DNA of 50,676 nt. It comes from Stenotrophomonas beteli. GTDB taxonomy: Bacteria > Pseudomonadota > Gammaproteobacteria > Xanthomonadales > Xanthomonadaceae. The notes below the pieces were generated by a model, which was not told the DNA's origin, did not search any database, and worked only from the letters and a program-made list of their open reading frames with translations. Positions within the stretch are counted from its first letter, which is position 1. The number at the start of each line of letters is the position of its first letter. Of the stretch, positions 5,484 through 12,985 are shown one piece after another. A program made the position numbers and the translations under genes. The stretch is from positions 1 to 50,676 of the forward strand of contig NZ_LLXV01000047.1 in NCBI RefSeq assembly GCF_001431665.1, read 5' to 3'.

Positions 5484-6377
5484 ATGGCACTGCGCATCAT
5501 CCGCTCCACCGATCCGATCACGGTCACCCGCCTGAACGTCTGCATCTATGCCGCCCCCGGCCTGGGCAAGACGTCCATCTCCTTCACTGCCGACAAGCCG
5601 CTGCTGCTGGACTTCGACCGCGGCGCGCACCGGTCGGCCAACCGTAAGGACACCGTGCAGGTGGAGCGCTGGGAAGACGTGGCGCACATCACCGCCGACG
5701 ACCTCGCCGACTTCAACACGGTGGTGGTCGACACCGCCGGGCGAGCGCTCGACACGCTGACGCCGGACATCATCCGCCGCAATCCGAAGATGGGCCGGGG
5801 CGGTTCGCTGACGCTGCAGGGCTTCGGCCAGTTGAAGGCCGAGTTCGTGGCATGGCTGAAGCACCTCAACAGCCTGGGCAAGGACGTGGTGCTGATCGCC
5901 CACATGGACGAGCAGCGCAACGGCGACGAGATCATTGAGCGTCTGGACGTCCAGGGCGGCAGCAAGGGCGAGATCTACAAGGCGGCGGATGCCATGGGCC
6001 GGCTGTCGATCCGCGACGGCAAGCGCATGCTCAATTTCAGCCCCACCGACGCGTCGTTCGGCAAGAACCCGGGCCAGCTGGAACCGCTGGAAGTGCCGCA
6101 CCCGGAGCGTGACCCGCAGTTTCTGGCTCGCGTGATCCAGCAGATCAAGGACCGGCTCAATGCCATGACCGAGGAACAGCGCGAGGCGCAGGCGGCGCTG
6201 GAGAAGTGGCGCGAACGCACCACCGCTGCCGAGGACGTCACGGCGATCAATGCGTTGCTGCCGGAGGCGAAGGGCGGCTCGCAGGCCATGAAGGTGCTGC
6301 TGAACGACCGTGCCGCCGCGCTCGGCCTGACCTTCGACAGCAAGGCCGGCCAGTACGCCGCGCCGAAGGCAGCCTGA
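5484..6377 (+). CDS. Sak4-like RecA-fold ATPase (AAA_24), single-strand annealing
   Basis: This 297-residue protein has a Walker A motif at about residues 24-31 (APGLGKTS) and a Walker B-like strand at about 80-87 (TVVVDTAG), with DVVLIAHMDEQ further on, the pattern of phage AAA_24 nucleotide-binding proteins. Members of this family (Sak4) promote ssDNA annealing and recombination with the phage SSB. The C-terminal 90 residues are a helical extension. A GGGAG ribosome site precedes the ATG. The next gene is an exonuclease, completing a two-component recombination module. Confidence 0.8.
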   Translation: MALRIIRSTDPITVTRLNVCIYAAPGLGKTSISFTADKPLLLDFDRGAHRSANRKDTVQVERWEDVAHITADDLADFNTVVVDTAGRALDTLTPDIIRRNPKMGRGGSLTLQGFGQLKAEFVAWLKHLNSLGKDVVLIAHMDEQRNGDEIIERLDVQGGSKGEIYKAADAMGRLSIRDGKRMLNFSPTDASFGKNPGQLEPLEVPHPERDPQFLARVIQQIKDRLNAMTEEQREAQAALEKWRERTTAAEDVTAINALLPEAKGGSQAMKVLLNDRAAALGLTFDSKAGQYAAPKAA

Positions 6378-6379
6378 CC

Positions 6380-6970
6380 GTGCTGGCCCGCGTGTCCAAC
6401 ATCGAGGCGTTCCGGAAGTGGCGGGACGCCGACGACCAGCCGGTGGCAGACCTGGTGCGCTACATCACCGTGGATCAGCCCACCAAGGCGATGCTGGCCG
6501 GTACCGCGTTCCACGATGCTCTGGAACACGCGGTGCCGGGCGACTACGAAGTGCTGCAGGCGATGGATCATACGTTCCACCTGCCGGACTGCGAGCTGGT
6601 GCTGCCGACGATCCGCGAGGTTCGCGCCTATGGCGAGTACGGCGCCCTGACCGTGACCGGCAAGGTGGATTGCCTGGACGGCAAGCGCGTGGACGACCAC
6701 AAGACAACCAGCCGGTTCGATGCCGAGCGGTATCTGGCCGGCTACCAGTGGCGGTTCTATCTGGACCTGTTCGGCGCCGACGTCTTCCGATGGAACGTGT
6801 TCGAACTGAAGGAGGTCGGCGAACTGGAGTACCGCGTGTCGCCGCCACAGCTGCTGGAGGTCACCCGCTACCCCGGCCTGCACGACGACTGCATGCAGTT
6901 GGCGCTGGACTACTTGGCCTTCGCCGAGGAACACCTGCCTGCGGGCTACAGCACAGAGGTGGCCGCCTGA
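6380..6970 (+). CDS. PD-(D/E)XK exonuclease, RecB/Cas4-like
   Basis: From a GTG two bases after the ATPase stop, the 196-residue product shows GTAFHDALE near residue 37, then VDCLDGKRVDDHKTT around 96-110, which supplies the Asp and (D/E)xK catalytic core, and YQWRFYL about 15 residues later, matching the Gln/Tyr motif of RecB-type nucleases. It would resect DNA ends to give ssDNA for the Sak4-like partner. Its stop overlaps the next ATG by one base. The exact start is uncertain because there is no good ribosome site, consistent with coupling to the gene upstream. Confidence 0.8.
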   Translation: MLARVSNIEAFRKWRDADDQPVADLVRYITVDQPTKAMLAGTAFHDALEHAVPGDYEVLQAMDHTFHLPDCELVLPTIREVRAYGEYGALTVTGKVDCLDGKRVDDHKTTSRFDAERYLAGYQWRFYLDLFGADVFRWNVFELKEVGELEYRVSPPQLLEVTRYPGLHDDCMQLALDYLAFAEEHLPAGYSTEVAA

Positions 6971-7185
6971 TGGACGTCGCCCTGTACCCCTGCCACGCCA
7001 AGAGCCTGCGCCGTGCCGGCCAGGCCCGCGCCCAGCTGTTCGCCCATGTGATCGAGGGCAAGCGCTACACCACCGCGCAGGTGGCCGAAATTCTGGACAT
7101 ATCCCACAGCGCCGCTTACGAGCGGATCAAGCGGCGCCCTCACCCACTCACCTGGGAAGGCCTGCGCGGAGATCCGCCGGCATGA
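6970..7185 (+). CDS. Small HTH phage protein (71 aa)
   Basis: The segment YTTAQVAEILDISHSAAYER (about residues 37-56) reads as a helix-turn-helix, followed by a basic KRRPHP stretch. The N-terminus is basic with one His-rich turn. It could be a DNA-binding regulator of the early operon or a DNA-handling accessory. It is coupled to both neighbours (TGATG before, ATGA after). Confidence 0.68.
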   Translation: MDVALYPCHAKSLRRAGQARAQLFAHVIEGKRYTTAQVAEILDISHSAAYERIKRRPHPLTWEGLRGDPPA

Positions 7186-7403
7186 AGACCTGCACGAAGT
7201 GCGCGGCCCGGCTGCCGCTGCGGTTCTTCCCCCTGATCAACGGCAAGGCCACCGCCGCGTGCGCGCCCTGCCGGAACACCGAGCGCCGCCTGCACGACCC
7301 GCTGCGCCCCCTGCGCCGCGATCCGCTGCAGGTGCGCCTGAACAACCTCACCAACCTGTGGCACGGGCCAGTGCGCCGCGTGCCGCTTCGGAGCCACGCA
7401 TGA
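7182..7403 (+). CDS. Small zinc-finger-like phage protein (73 aa)
   Basis: CTKC at residues 4-7 and CAPC at 27-30, with RFFPLINGK between them, form a treble-clef or zinc-ribbon-like motif seen in many phage proteins and in the N-terminus of some HNH nucleases. No catalytic HNH residues follow; the C-terminal part is Arg/Leu/Pro-rich. It is a DNA- or RNA-binding candidate. Confidence 0.63.
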   Translation: MKTCTKCAARLPLRFFPLINGKATAACAPCRNTERRLHDPLRPLRRDPLQVRLNNLTNLWHGPVRRVPLRSHA

Positions 7404-7798
7404 GCAAGGAATCAATCGAACAGCGAGCGCGAGAACTGCTGGCAGAGTGCGCTCGAAAGATCGGCCAGCCGGAGTACGCCTATCACGTCGGGTGCGGCGG
7501 GGAATTGGATCTCGAAGATCAGGCGCTCATCGAGACCCTGATGATCGCACTGACGCCGCAGTGGCAGCCGATCGAGACGGCACCAGTTGGTAAAAATGCT
7601 GACGGTGTTACCTGGCTCTTCCTGGCTTGGGGCCCGGAAGGTGACCAGAGCGTCGGAGAGGGCTTCCGATGGCGAGACAAGTGGTTTGCAGGCGCGACGT
7701 TCTATTGCGCAGGGCAGGAAAGGAAGTACGAGATCCGGGAAACCGAGATTTCTCCCACCCACTGGATGCCGTTGCCCTCAGTGCCGGAGGCCGCATGA
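7400..7798 (+). CDS. DUF551-domain phage protein
   Basis: The 132-residue product contains WQPIETAP at about residue 54 and ends with SPTHWMPLPSVPE, the two signature ends of DUF551, a domain common in phage early operons with no established function. The N-terminal 50 residues form a separate helical region. Linked to its neighbours by ATGA overlaps. Confidence 0.75.
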   Translation: MSKESIEQRARELLAECARKIGQPEYAYHVGCGGELDLEDQALIETLMIALTPQWQPIETAPVGKNADGVTWLFLAWGPEGDQSVGEGFRWRDKWFAGATFYCAGQERKYEIRETEISPTHWMPLPSVPEAA

Positions 7799-8085
7799 CC
7801 CACCACCGCTACGACCGCCGGCTGCCGAAGCGCACCGAGGGCTTTGCCTGGGGCCGGACCATCGACAAGGTGCTGGGCGGCCACGTCCTCACCTACCGCC
7901 TGTTCCGCCGCGACCTGGCCGGAAAGCTGCACGTCGAGACGCGGACGTTCCAGCTGCACGACCACCGCCGCCACATCGCGCTGCAGCTGCTGAAAGCGCG
8001 CCGCGTGTTGCGCGAGCGCGTCGACGCCATCGGCTATGCCCTGATCGAGGCCGAACAGGCCTCCCCACTGCAGGAGGTTGCATGA
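7795..8085 (+). CDS. Basic hypothetical phage protein (96 aa)
   Basis: The product (MTHHRYDRRLPKRTEGFAWG) is strongly basic, with a beta-like middle (VLTYRLFRRDLAGKL) and a helical C-terminal half. There are no cysteines or membrane segments. A nucleic-acid-binding role is plausible from charge alone. ATGA junctions on both sides. Confidence 0.62.
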   Translation: MTHHRYDRRLPKRTEGFAWGRTIDKVLGGHVLTYRLFRRDLAGKLHVETRTFQLHDHRRHIALQLLKARRVLRERVDAIGYALIEAEQASPLQEVA

Positions 8086-8960
8086 ATACCAAGAAGACCC
8101 TGGCGGACGTGCAGCCCGGTGGGAGGGTGAGGCTGGGGGATGGGCCCTGGCCGGAGATCGACGCCATCCTGGCTGATGCGTATTCCGCAGGCGCAGAAGG
8201 TCTGCCGTTCGAAGGAATCGCGCGCCGTGCAGCCGTGCGCAAGGCAGTCGCCGCCCTCTCCGCCCAGCCCTCCCCGGGTGGTCAGGGGGATGCGCTTCTG
8301 AAATTGAAGGTCGCATGGATGAAGGAGGCGAATGATCGTTTCCAGGCCAACGAATTCAGCGTGGTTGCGGAACGCCTCTACATCTGCATAAACGAGTTGG
8401 AAGCCGCCCTCGCCGCCCGCCAGCCGGTGGGGGAGCCGGTGGCGTACATGGTGCGCTGGAAGACCGAAGGCGGATTCGGGCTGGAATGGCCGAAGAACAT
8501 GCAGTATTTCCGCGACCGCGCAGACGAATACGAGATCGTTCCGCTGCAGCTCGCCGCCCCTCCCGCGCAGGCAGTGGACCTGGAGCAGTTCCGGCCAGCC
8601 GTCTGTGCGATGGGCCTGTATGCCGAGGAACCGGAGGATGTTGACGAAGCCAAGCGCCTGCTGGCCCTGATCGACAGCCAGGCGGTGGGGGAGCCGGTGG
8701 TCACCGCTGAAATGCTCGCCGCAGCCGACAAGTACCACGACAGCGATGAATACCGTAGCGGCCAGTTCAGCGACAGCCACACGAACGCAGCGTGCTACCG
8801 GGCCATGGCAGCCGTAGCCCCGCCCGCGCAGGCCGTGGACCTGGAACGTTTCCGCCCCGCAGTGATGACGGCACTCGGCTTGTCGTCGCCGTACGGACTC
8901 GAAAGGGAAACGCTGAATGAACTTCTGGACCTGATCGACAGCCAGGCGGTGGGCAAATGA
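8082..8960 (+). CDS. Repeat-containing modular phage protein (292 aa)
   Basis: Between helical regions the protein carries two copies of a unit, PPAQAVDLEQFRPAV at about residues 164-178 and PPAQAVDLERFRPAV at about 247-261, each followed some 30-40 residues later by IDSQAVG; a related QPVGEPV occurs near residue 110. The copies are also close at DNA level (for example GATCGACAGCCAGGCGGTGG twice). Such shuffled modules, often with DUF551-like segments, are seen in Stenotrophomonas and Pseudomonas prophages. No enzyme motif is visible; the function is unknown. Confidence 0.72.
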   Translation: MNTKKTLADVQPGGRVRLGDGPWPEIDAILADAYSAGAEGLPFEGIARRAAVRKAVAALSAQPSPGGQGDALLKLKVAWMKEANDRFQANEFSVVAERLYICINELEAALAARQPVGEPVAYMVRWKTEGGFGLEWPKNMQYFRDRADEYEIVPLQLAAPPAQAVDLEQFRPAVCAMGLYAEEPEDVDEAKRLLALIDSQAVGEPVVTAEMLAAADKYHDSDEYRSGQFSDSHTNAACYRAMAAVAPPAQAVDLERFRPAVMTALGLSSPYGLERETLNELLDLIDSQAVGK

Positions 8961-9160
8961 GCCGCGTCCGTGTCGTCTACCGCACCATGCGCTGCTCGAT
9001 CCCCGAGGGTGGCGAGGTGGTGCTGCATGTGCCCGAGCATATCGGCGTCGAGTCTCTGGACATGGCAGCCGAATGCATTGCGCTGCAGATGCGCATCTTC
9101 AAACGGCACGCCGAGATGGCCATGCCAGCGCTGCCACAGGAGCCTGATGCCAATGGCTGA
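8957..9160 (+). CDS. Hypothetical phage protein (67 aa)
   Basis: Product MSRVRVVYRTMRCSIPEGGE and onward, with a beta-strand-like N-terminal half and a helical C-terminal half. No known domain. Starts at an ATGA overlap with the repeat protein, and the next gene begins inside its last codons. Confidence 0.58.
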   Translation: MSRVRVVYRTMRCSIPEGGEVVLHVPEHIGVESLDMAAECIALQMRIFKRHAEMAMPALPQEPDANG

Positions 9161-9302
9161 CCAGCTGCTCACCGCTGCAATGGTCCACGTGTTCGCCCTG
9201 GCCGGGTTTGCGGCCGGCATCGCCACCCTGTGGGCGATCAGCCGCGCATGCCGCGCCGCGCGCGCCGGGCTGCGCTGGTGCTGGCGGAGGGTCGCAGCAT
9301 GA
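9153..9302 (+). CDS. Third phage membrane micropeptide (49 aa)
   Basis: MADQLLTAAMVHVFALAGFA and about 12 more hydrophobic residues make one transmembrane helix, followed by a strongly basic tail (RACRAARAGLRWCWRR), giving a positive-inside C-terminus. An in-frame ATG at 9147 is an alternative start. It overlaps both neighbours. Function unknown. Confidence 0.52.
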   Translation: MADQLLTAAMVHVFALAGFAAGIATLWAISRACRAARAGLRWCWRRVAA

Positions 9303-10294
9303 TCCACGTCGGAGACTGCCTGGAAGTGATGCGCGGCATGGCCGCCGGCTCAGTGCAGACCTGCGTAACCAGCCCGCCCTACTACGGGCTTAGAGACTAT
9401 GGCGTGGCCGGGCAGGTCGGTCTGGAACCCACGCCGGCGGAGTACGTCGCGCGCCTGGTTGCCATCTTCCGTGAGGTGCGCCGCCTGCTGCGTGATGACG
9501 GCACGCTGTGGCTCAACTTGGGCGACACCTACACGCAGTCCGGCCGCGGGCAGGAAGGCGCTGCCGTGACGCTGGAAGGCAACACCGGCCGCAACCGTTC
9601 CGCTGCGCTGGGCGCCCTGGGCGCGATGGGAGGACGCATCAGCGTGCAGGGCTTGGCACCCAAGCAGATGATAGGCATCCCCTGGCGCGTTGCGTTCGCG
9701 CTGCAGGAGGACGGCTGGTTCCTCCGCCAGGACATTATCTGGGCCAAGCCGAATCCGATGCCGGAAAGCGTCACCGATCGGTGTACCAAGGCGCACGAAT
9801 ACTTGTTCCTGCTGACCAAGTCGCCGCGGTACTTCTTCGACATGGAGGCCATCAAGGAACCGGCCGCTGGTATCAACAACTACCCGCCGCAGGGCGGCCC
9901 TGTGCCCGGCGCTCCTGCGCAGTCTCGGCTGCGTCCCGCAGTGCCGCGCGGCGGCTTCGATGGCAAAACCAATGCGCTGCCGGGGCGCGAGGCTTTCCGG
10001 GCGACGTCGGAGAAGCGCCACAAGCGCAGCGTCTGGAACGTGGCCACGACACCGTTCAAGGAGGCGCACTTCGCCACCTTCCCCGAGCAGCTGATTGAGC
10101 CGTGCATCTTGGCCGGCGCGCCCGCCGGCGGCCTGGTGCTGGACCCCTTCATGGGCGCTGGCACGACCGCGGTGGTTGCCGAGCGTCTCGGCCGGCAGTG
10201 GCTGGGTTGCGAGTTGAACCCCGAATACGCGGCGATCGCGCAGACCCGCATCCAACAACAGCAGCCCGGGCTACCGCTGGGGCTGATCGCATGA
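9299..10294 (+). CDS. Phage DNA methyltransferase, beta-class (N4-cytosine or N6-adenine)
   Basis: Catalytic motif IV (TSPPYYGL) is at residues 24-31 and the AdoMet-binding motif I (DPFMGAGTT) at 282-290. This order, with the target-recognition region between them, defines beta-class amino-methyltransferases. SPPY is most typical of N4-cytosine enzymes, though N6-adenine enzymes with TSPPY exist. At 331 residues the size is normal. No restriction endonuclease is adjacent, so it is probably an orphan phage enzyme protecting phage DNA or altering host methylation. ATGA overlap upstream. Confidence 0.87.
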   Translation: MIHVGDCLEVMRGMAAGSVQTCVTSPPYYGLRDYGVAGQVGLEPTPAEYVARLVAIFREVRRLLRDDGTLWLNLGDTYTQSGRGQEGAAVTLEGNTGRNRSAALGALGAMGGRISVQGLAPKQMIGIPWRVAFALQEDGWFLRQDIIWAKPNPMPESVTDRCTKAHEYLFLLTKSPRYFFDMEAIKEPAAGINNYPPQGGPVPGAPAQSRLRPAVPRGGFDGKTNALPGREAFRATSEKRHKRSVWNVATTPFKEAHFATFPEQLIEPCILAGAPAGGLVLDPFMGAGTTAVVAERLGRQWLGCELNPEYAAIAQTRIQQQQPGLPLGLIA

Positions 10295-10338
10295 ACACCG
10301 CCACCGAGCAGCTGCGCGCTGCGCTGGCCACGAACTGA
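10291..10338 (+). CDS. Possible 15-aa leader ORF before the excisionase
   Basis: ATG overlapping the methyltransferase stop opens MNTATEQLRAALATN and ends 11 bases before the excisionase start, just ahead of its AGGAG. Its only support is the overlap and position; it may act to carry ribosomes to the next gene. Confidence 0.28.
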   Translation: MNTATEQLRAALATN

Positions 10339-10349
10339 AGGAGACCAGC

Positions 10350-10550
10350 ATGCAACTGATGACCCCCGAGCGGTGGCTGGCCCGCTACTTCGAAGAAGGC
10401 AGCCGACCGTCCATGCAAGTGCTGCAGCGGCTGCTCCGCGAGGGCAAGCTGCCCGGCCGCAAGGTCGGCGGCACCTGGTTCATCGACGAACACGAATGGC
10501 TCGCCGGCGGCGATGATCTTGTCGCGCGAGTATTGGGTGAGGCAGCCTGA
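10350..10550 (+). CDS. xis: Excisionase-like small winged-helix protein
   Basis: The 66-residue protein (MQLMTPERWLARYFEEGSRP) shows the AlpA/MerR-like excisionase pattern: a short helix-turn-helix with VLQRLLREGKLPGRKVGGTW, then FIDEHEWLA. A good AGGAG lies 7-8 bases upstream. It ends two bases before the integrase start. Proteins of this kind bend DNA at the attachment site and favour excision; the assignment rests on size, HTH and position. Confidence 0.72.
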   Translation: MQLMTPERWLARYFEEGSRPSMQVLQRLLREGKLPGRKVGGTWFIDEHEWLAGGDDLVARVLGEAA

Positions 10551-10552
10551 CG

Positions 10553-11650
10553 ATGGCACCGAGGCAACGAAGCAAGAGCCGCCAGGGATGGCCGGCCAAC
10601 CTGTACCCCAACCGGGACGGGTTCAAATACCGGCACCCGGTCACGAAGAAAGAGACGTGGATGGGCACCGATCAGGCCCGCGCGTTCGCCGCGGCCAAGA
10701 AGCTCAATGCGCTGCTGATCCCGACCGACGACCTGGTCGCACGGGTCATCACGCCCGGCGAGACGGTCGCTGATGCGATTGTCGTGTTCCGCCGCGATGA
10801 CGTGCCCGGCAGGAAGTGGGCGCCGAAGACGGCCGAGGTCTACGAAAGCGTGATCCGCCGCATCGAGGCCGGGCTGGGTTCGAAGGCCGTGGCTGACGTG
10901 ACGGTGAAGGTGTGCGCCACCTTCATCCGCGAGGTGACCGAATCCGACCGTGCGCGCCAGCAGTTCCGGCTGGTGCTGGGCTGGATCCTGGCCTGCGCCG
11001 TGGAGGAAGGCTGGATAGATACCAACCCCGCGCTGGCCACGCGCCGATTCCAGCATGAGCGGAAGCGCGTGCGCCTGACCCTCGACGTGTACCGGGCCAT
11101 ATGGGACGAGGCCGCACCGTGGCTGCGCAACGCCATGGACCTGTCGCTGGTGACGCTGCTGCGCCGCGAGGACGTGGTGACGGTGAAGTTCGCCGACGTG
11201 CGCGACGGCCACCTGTGGGTAGTGCCGTCGAAAACCGAGGGCTCGACGAACGTTCGACTACAGATCGCCGTGGCCGGGCCGCTGCTCGACCTGCTGGCCA
11301 GGTGCCGCGATGACGTGGTTTCGCCGTTCGTGATCCACCGCCTGCCGGAAAAGGCCAGGCCCAGCGACAAGCGCGCGAAGGATCGAGCGCACCACACGCA
11401 GGTATTGCCCGAGCAGCTGTCGCGTGCGTTCGCGAAGGCGCGCGATGCTGCCGGCGTGGGTGGCGATGCGCCGCCAACATTCCATGAGATCCGCAGCCTG
11501 GGCGGTGCGCTGCTGCGCGATGCGGGCTGGACAACGGAACAGATTCAAACCCTGATGGGGCACGGCAATGCTTCGATGACGGAGCACTACCTGGGCGGCC
11601 ATGAGGCACCATGGACTGCAGTGGATCTGGCGATCAATCCAAGTCGCTGA
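10553..11650 (+). CDS. int: Tyrosine integrase with lambda-type arm-binding N-terminus
   Basis: The 365-residue protein begins with an arm-DNA-binding region (NLYPNRDGFKYRHPVTKKET), followed by a core-binding domain and the catalytic domain. Catalytic residues visible are Arg in LLRREDVV (about 203), HEIR (about 311-314), MGHGNASMTEHY (second His about 335) and Tyr346. It would catalyse integration at the neighbouring tRNA-Pro and, with the excisionase, excision. The gene lies at the element's end, reading toward the tRNA. Its last 17 bases overlap the convergent gene. Confidence 0.93.
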   Translation: MAPRQRSKSRQGWPANLYPNRDGFKYRHPVTKKETWMGTDQARAFAAAKKLNALLIPTDDLVARVITPGETVADAIVVFRRDDVPGRKWAPKTAEVYESVIRRIEAGLGSKAVADVTVKVCATFIREVTESDRARQQFRLVLGWILACAVEEGWIDTNPALATRRFQHERKRVRLTLDVYRAIWDEAAPWLRNAMDLSLVTLLRREDVVTVKFADVRDGHLWVVPSKTEGSTNVRLQIAVAGPLLDLLARCRDDVVSPFVIHRLPEKARPSDKRAKDRAHHTQVLPEQLSRAFAKARDAAGVGGDAPPTFHEIRSLGGALLRDAGWTTEQIQTLMGHGNASMTEHYLGGHEAPWTAVDLAINPSR

Positions 11651-12092
11651 TGCGCCTACCTTGTGAATCGACTTCATACTTGCGGACGACTACTGCAGGG
11701 GGAATGTCCCCTCCATCGGGTGCAGATAGCGAAACTTCATGCTCGTCCGCCCATTCAACATCCTCGCCTTCCCAGGCCAGAATGCCGTGCTTTCCGAACA
11801 GAGCCTCATCTACGACGTACACCACACCCGGCTCACTGAAGTTCGAAGTAGCGAACCGGTGTGCTTCGGTAGCGTCCCGGGTGAAGGACACGACGCTGCC
11901 GCCGTACAGTCCGGATTCCAGCCGATGCGCACGTGCTGCGTTCTCGAACGTCTCGCCCAGCGTGATTGTGCCGTCGCACAGGAACCTTCCATCAGCAAGA
12001 ACTGCGACTTTCGGCGCACTGCCATGCGGCTTTATCCGACCACCGTTACCGTCATCAATCGCCTTGGAAACGCCTCGATATAGCAATGCCAT
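11634..12092 (-). CDS. Convergent gene at the element end, possible ADP-ribosyltransferase-like fold
   Basis: From ATG 12092 the product is 152 residues (MALLYRGVSKAIDDGNGG). Three features recall the R-S-E signature of ADP-ribosyltransferases: LYRG at residues 3-6, VVSFTRD in the middle, and an acidic segment with WADEHEVSL near residue 120. This is a pattern-level suggestion, not a family assignment. It has no signal peptide. Lying between the integrase and the attachment site, opposite to the phage operon, it is in a typical cargo position. A GTG at 12140 would extend it by 16 residues across tandem repeats and the tRNA terminator, which is unlikely. Confidence 0.6.
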   Translation of the reverse strand: MALLYRGVSKAIDDGNGGRIKPHGSAPKVAVLADGRFLCDGTITLGETFENAARAHRLESGLYGGSVVSFTRDATEAHRFATSNFSEPGVVYVVDEALFGKHGILAWEGEDVEWADEHEVSLSAPDGGDIPPAVVVRKYEVDSQGRRISDLD

Positions 12093-12122
12093 AGGGTGGC
12101 CATAGGGTGGCAATAGGGTGCA
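12090..12122. repeat. Three tandem 11-bp repeats at the element end
   Basis: CATAGGGTGGC occurs twice head to tail and is followed by a third imperfect copy (AATAGGGTGCA). The array lies between the integrase region and tRNA-Pro, where arm-type integrase or excisionase sites are expected. It also overlaps the start of the convergent gene. Confidence 0.8.
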
Positions 12123-12127
12123 GAACG

Positions 12128-12160
12128 AAAAAGGGCCCACACCGCGAAGTGTAAGCCCTT
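12128..12160 (-). terminator. Intrinsic terminator of tRNA-Pro
   Basis: On the minus strand AAGGGC and an inner ACAC pair with GTGT and GCCCTT around a TTCGCG loop, followed by a T run. It lies 16 bases after the tRNA 3' end. Confidence 0.85.
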
Positions 12161-12176
12161 GTCCTATCTCAGCTTT

Positions 12177-12253
12177 TGGTCGGGACGGCCGGATTCGAAC
12201 CGACGACCCTCTGCCCCCCAGGCAGATGCGCTACCAGGCTGCGCTACGCCCCG
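12177..12253 (-). tRNA. tRNA-Pro(GGG)
   Basis: A 77-base cloverleaf with a 7-bp acceptor stem starting CGGGGCG, GGTTCGAATCC T-arm, encoded CCA, and a seven-base anticodon loop with GGG, which reads CCC. It starts with C and pairs C1-G72 as other bacterial tRNA-Pro do. Its 3' end faces the phage element, so it is the likely integration target. Confidence 0.97.
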
Positions 12254-12269
12254 ACTGATGCTGCGATGT

Positions 12270-12299
12270 GCCCGCCAGTGCGGCGGGCCGTGAAGTATA
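12270..12299 (-). promoter_or_regulatory. Possible tRNA-Pro promoter and leader hairpin
   Basis: TATACT on the minus strand (12299-12294) is a good -10 box 40 bases before the tRNA; I see no strong -35. A GCCCGCC/GGCGGGC hairpin (12288-12270) follows in the leader. Confidence 0.4.
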
Positions 12300-12321
12300 G
12301 CGGATTACGATGGAAATGGGA

Positions 12322-12678
12322 TCAGCGGCGCAACAACTGCAGCACTTCTTCCAGCTCCATGCGCACCTGCTTGATGATCTGGTTGCTCAGCGCCGATTCC
12401 TCGCGGGCATCGGGACCCTCCAGGCGCAGGCGGGCACCACCGATGGTGTAGCCCTGTTCGTACAGCAGGCTGCGGATCTGCCGCACCATCAGCACGTCGT
12501 GGCGCTGGTAGTAGCGGCGGTTGCCCCGGCGCTTGGCCGGCTCAAGGCTGGGAAACTCGGTTTCCCAGTAGCGCAGGACGTGCGGCTTGACGTCGCACAG
12601 CTCGCTGACCTCACCAATGGTGAAGTAGCGCTTGGCCGGGATCGGCGGTAGTTCGCGGTTACTGCCCGGATCCAGCAT
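12322..12678 (-). CDS. MerR-family regulator downstream of ihfA
   Basis: The 118-residue protein has a MerR-type winged [23 protein letters not shown] then ETEFPSLEP and RRYYQRHDV, and a C-terminal helix for dimerisation. There are no effector-domain cysteines, so it is a small MerR-like protein rather than a metal sensor. It overlaps the end of ihfA by 20 bases and closes the thrS-to-ihfA gene string; the same neighbour pair is common in Gammaproteobacteria. Its target is unknown. Confidence 0.85.
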   Translation of the reverse strand: MLDPGSNRELPPIPAKRYFTIGEVSELCDVKPHVLRYWETEFPSLEPAKRRGNRRYYQRHDVLMVRQIRSLLYEQGYTIGGARLRLEGPDAREESALSNQIIKQVRMELEEVLQLLRR

Positions 12679-12958
12679 AAGCTTCCACCCTCTCCTTGAG
12701 CTTCTGGCCCGGACGGAAGGTGACCACCGTACGGGCGGAAATCGGAATTTCCTCGCCGGTCTTGGGGTTGCGACCCGGGCGCTGGTTCTTGCGCCGCAGA
12801 TCGAAATTACCGAAGCCCGACAGCTTCACCTGACGTCCCTGTTCCAATGCTTCACGCAGCACATCGAAAAACGCGTCGACGAATTCCTTGGCTTCCCGCT
12901 TGTTCAGACCGACTTCGTCGAACAGCTTTTCCGCCATCTCCGCCTTGGTCAATGCCAT
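12659..12958 (-). CDS. ihfA: Integration host factor subunit alpha
   Basis: The 99-residue protein ([20 protein letters not shown]) has the HU/IHF fold with the DNA-intercalating arm [20 protein letters not shown] at about residues 60-79, including the Pro at the tip. As a heterodimer with IhfB it bends DNA in recombination, replication and transcription, including lambda-type phage integration. It follows pheT by 27 bases, the conserved pheST-ihfA arrangement. Confidence 0.97.
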   Translation of the reverse strand: MALTKAEMAEKLFDEVGLNKREAKEFVDAFFDVLREALEQGRQVKLSGFGNFDLRRKNQRPGRNPKTGEEIPISARTVVTFRPGQKLKERVEAYAGSGQ

Positions 12959-12985
12959 TGCCTGCTACCCCCGAGTGCTGCCCGC

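Noticed and set aside
12090..12122. Tandem repeats as a CRISPR array
   Set aside because: Units are 11 bp with no spacers, and no cas genes are in the window.
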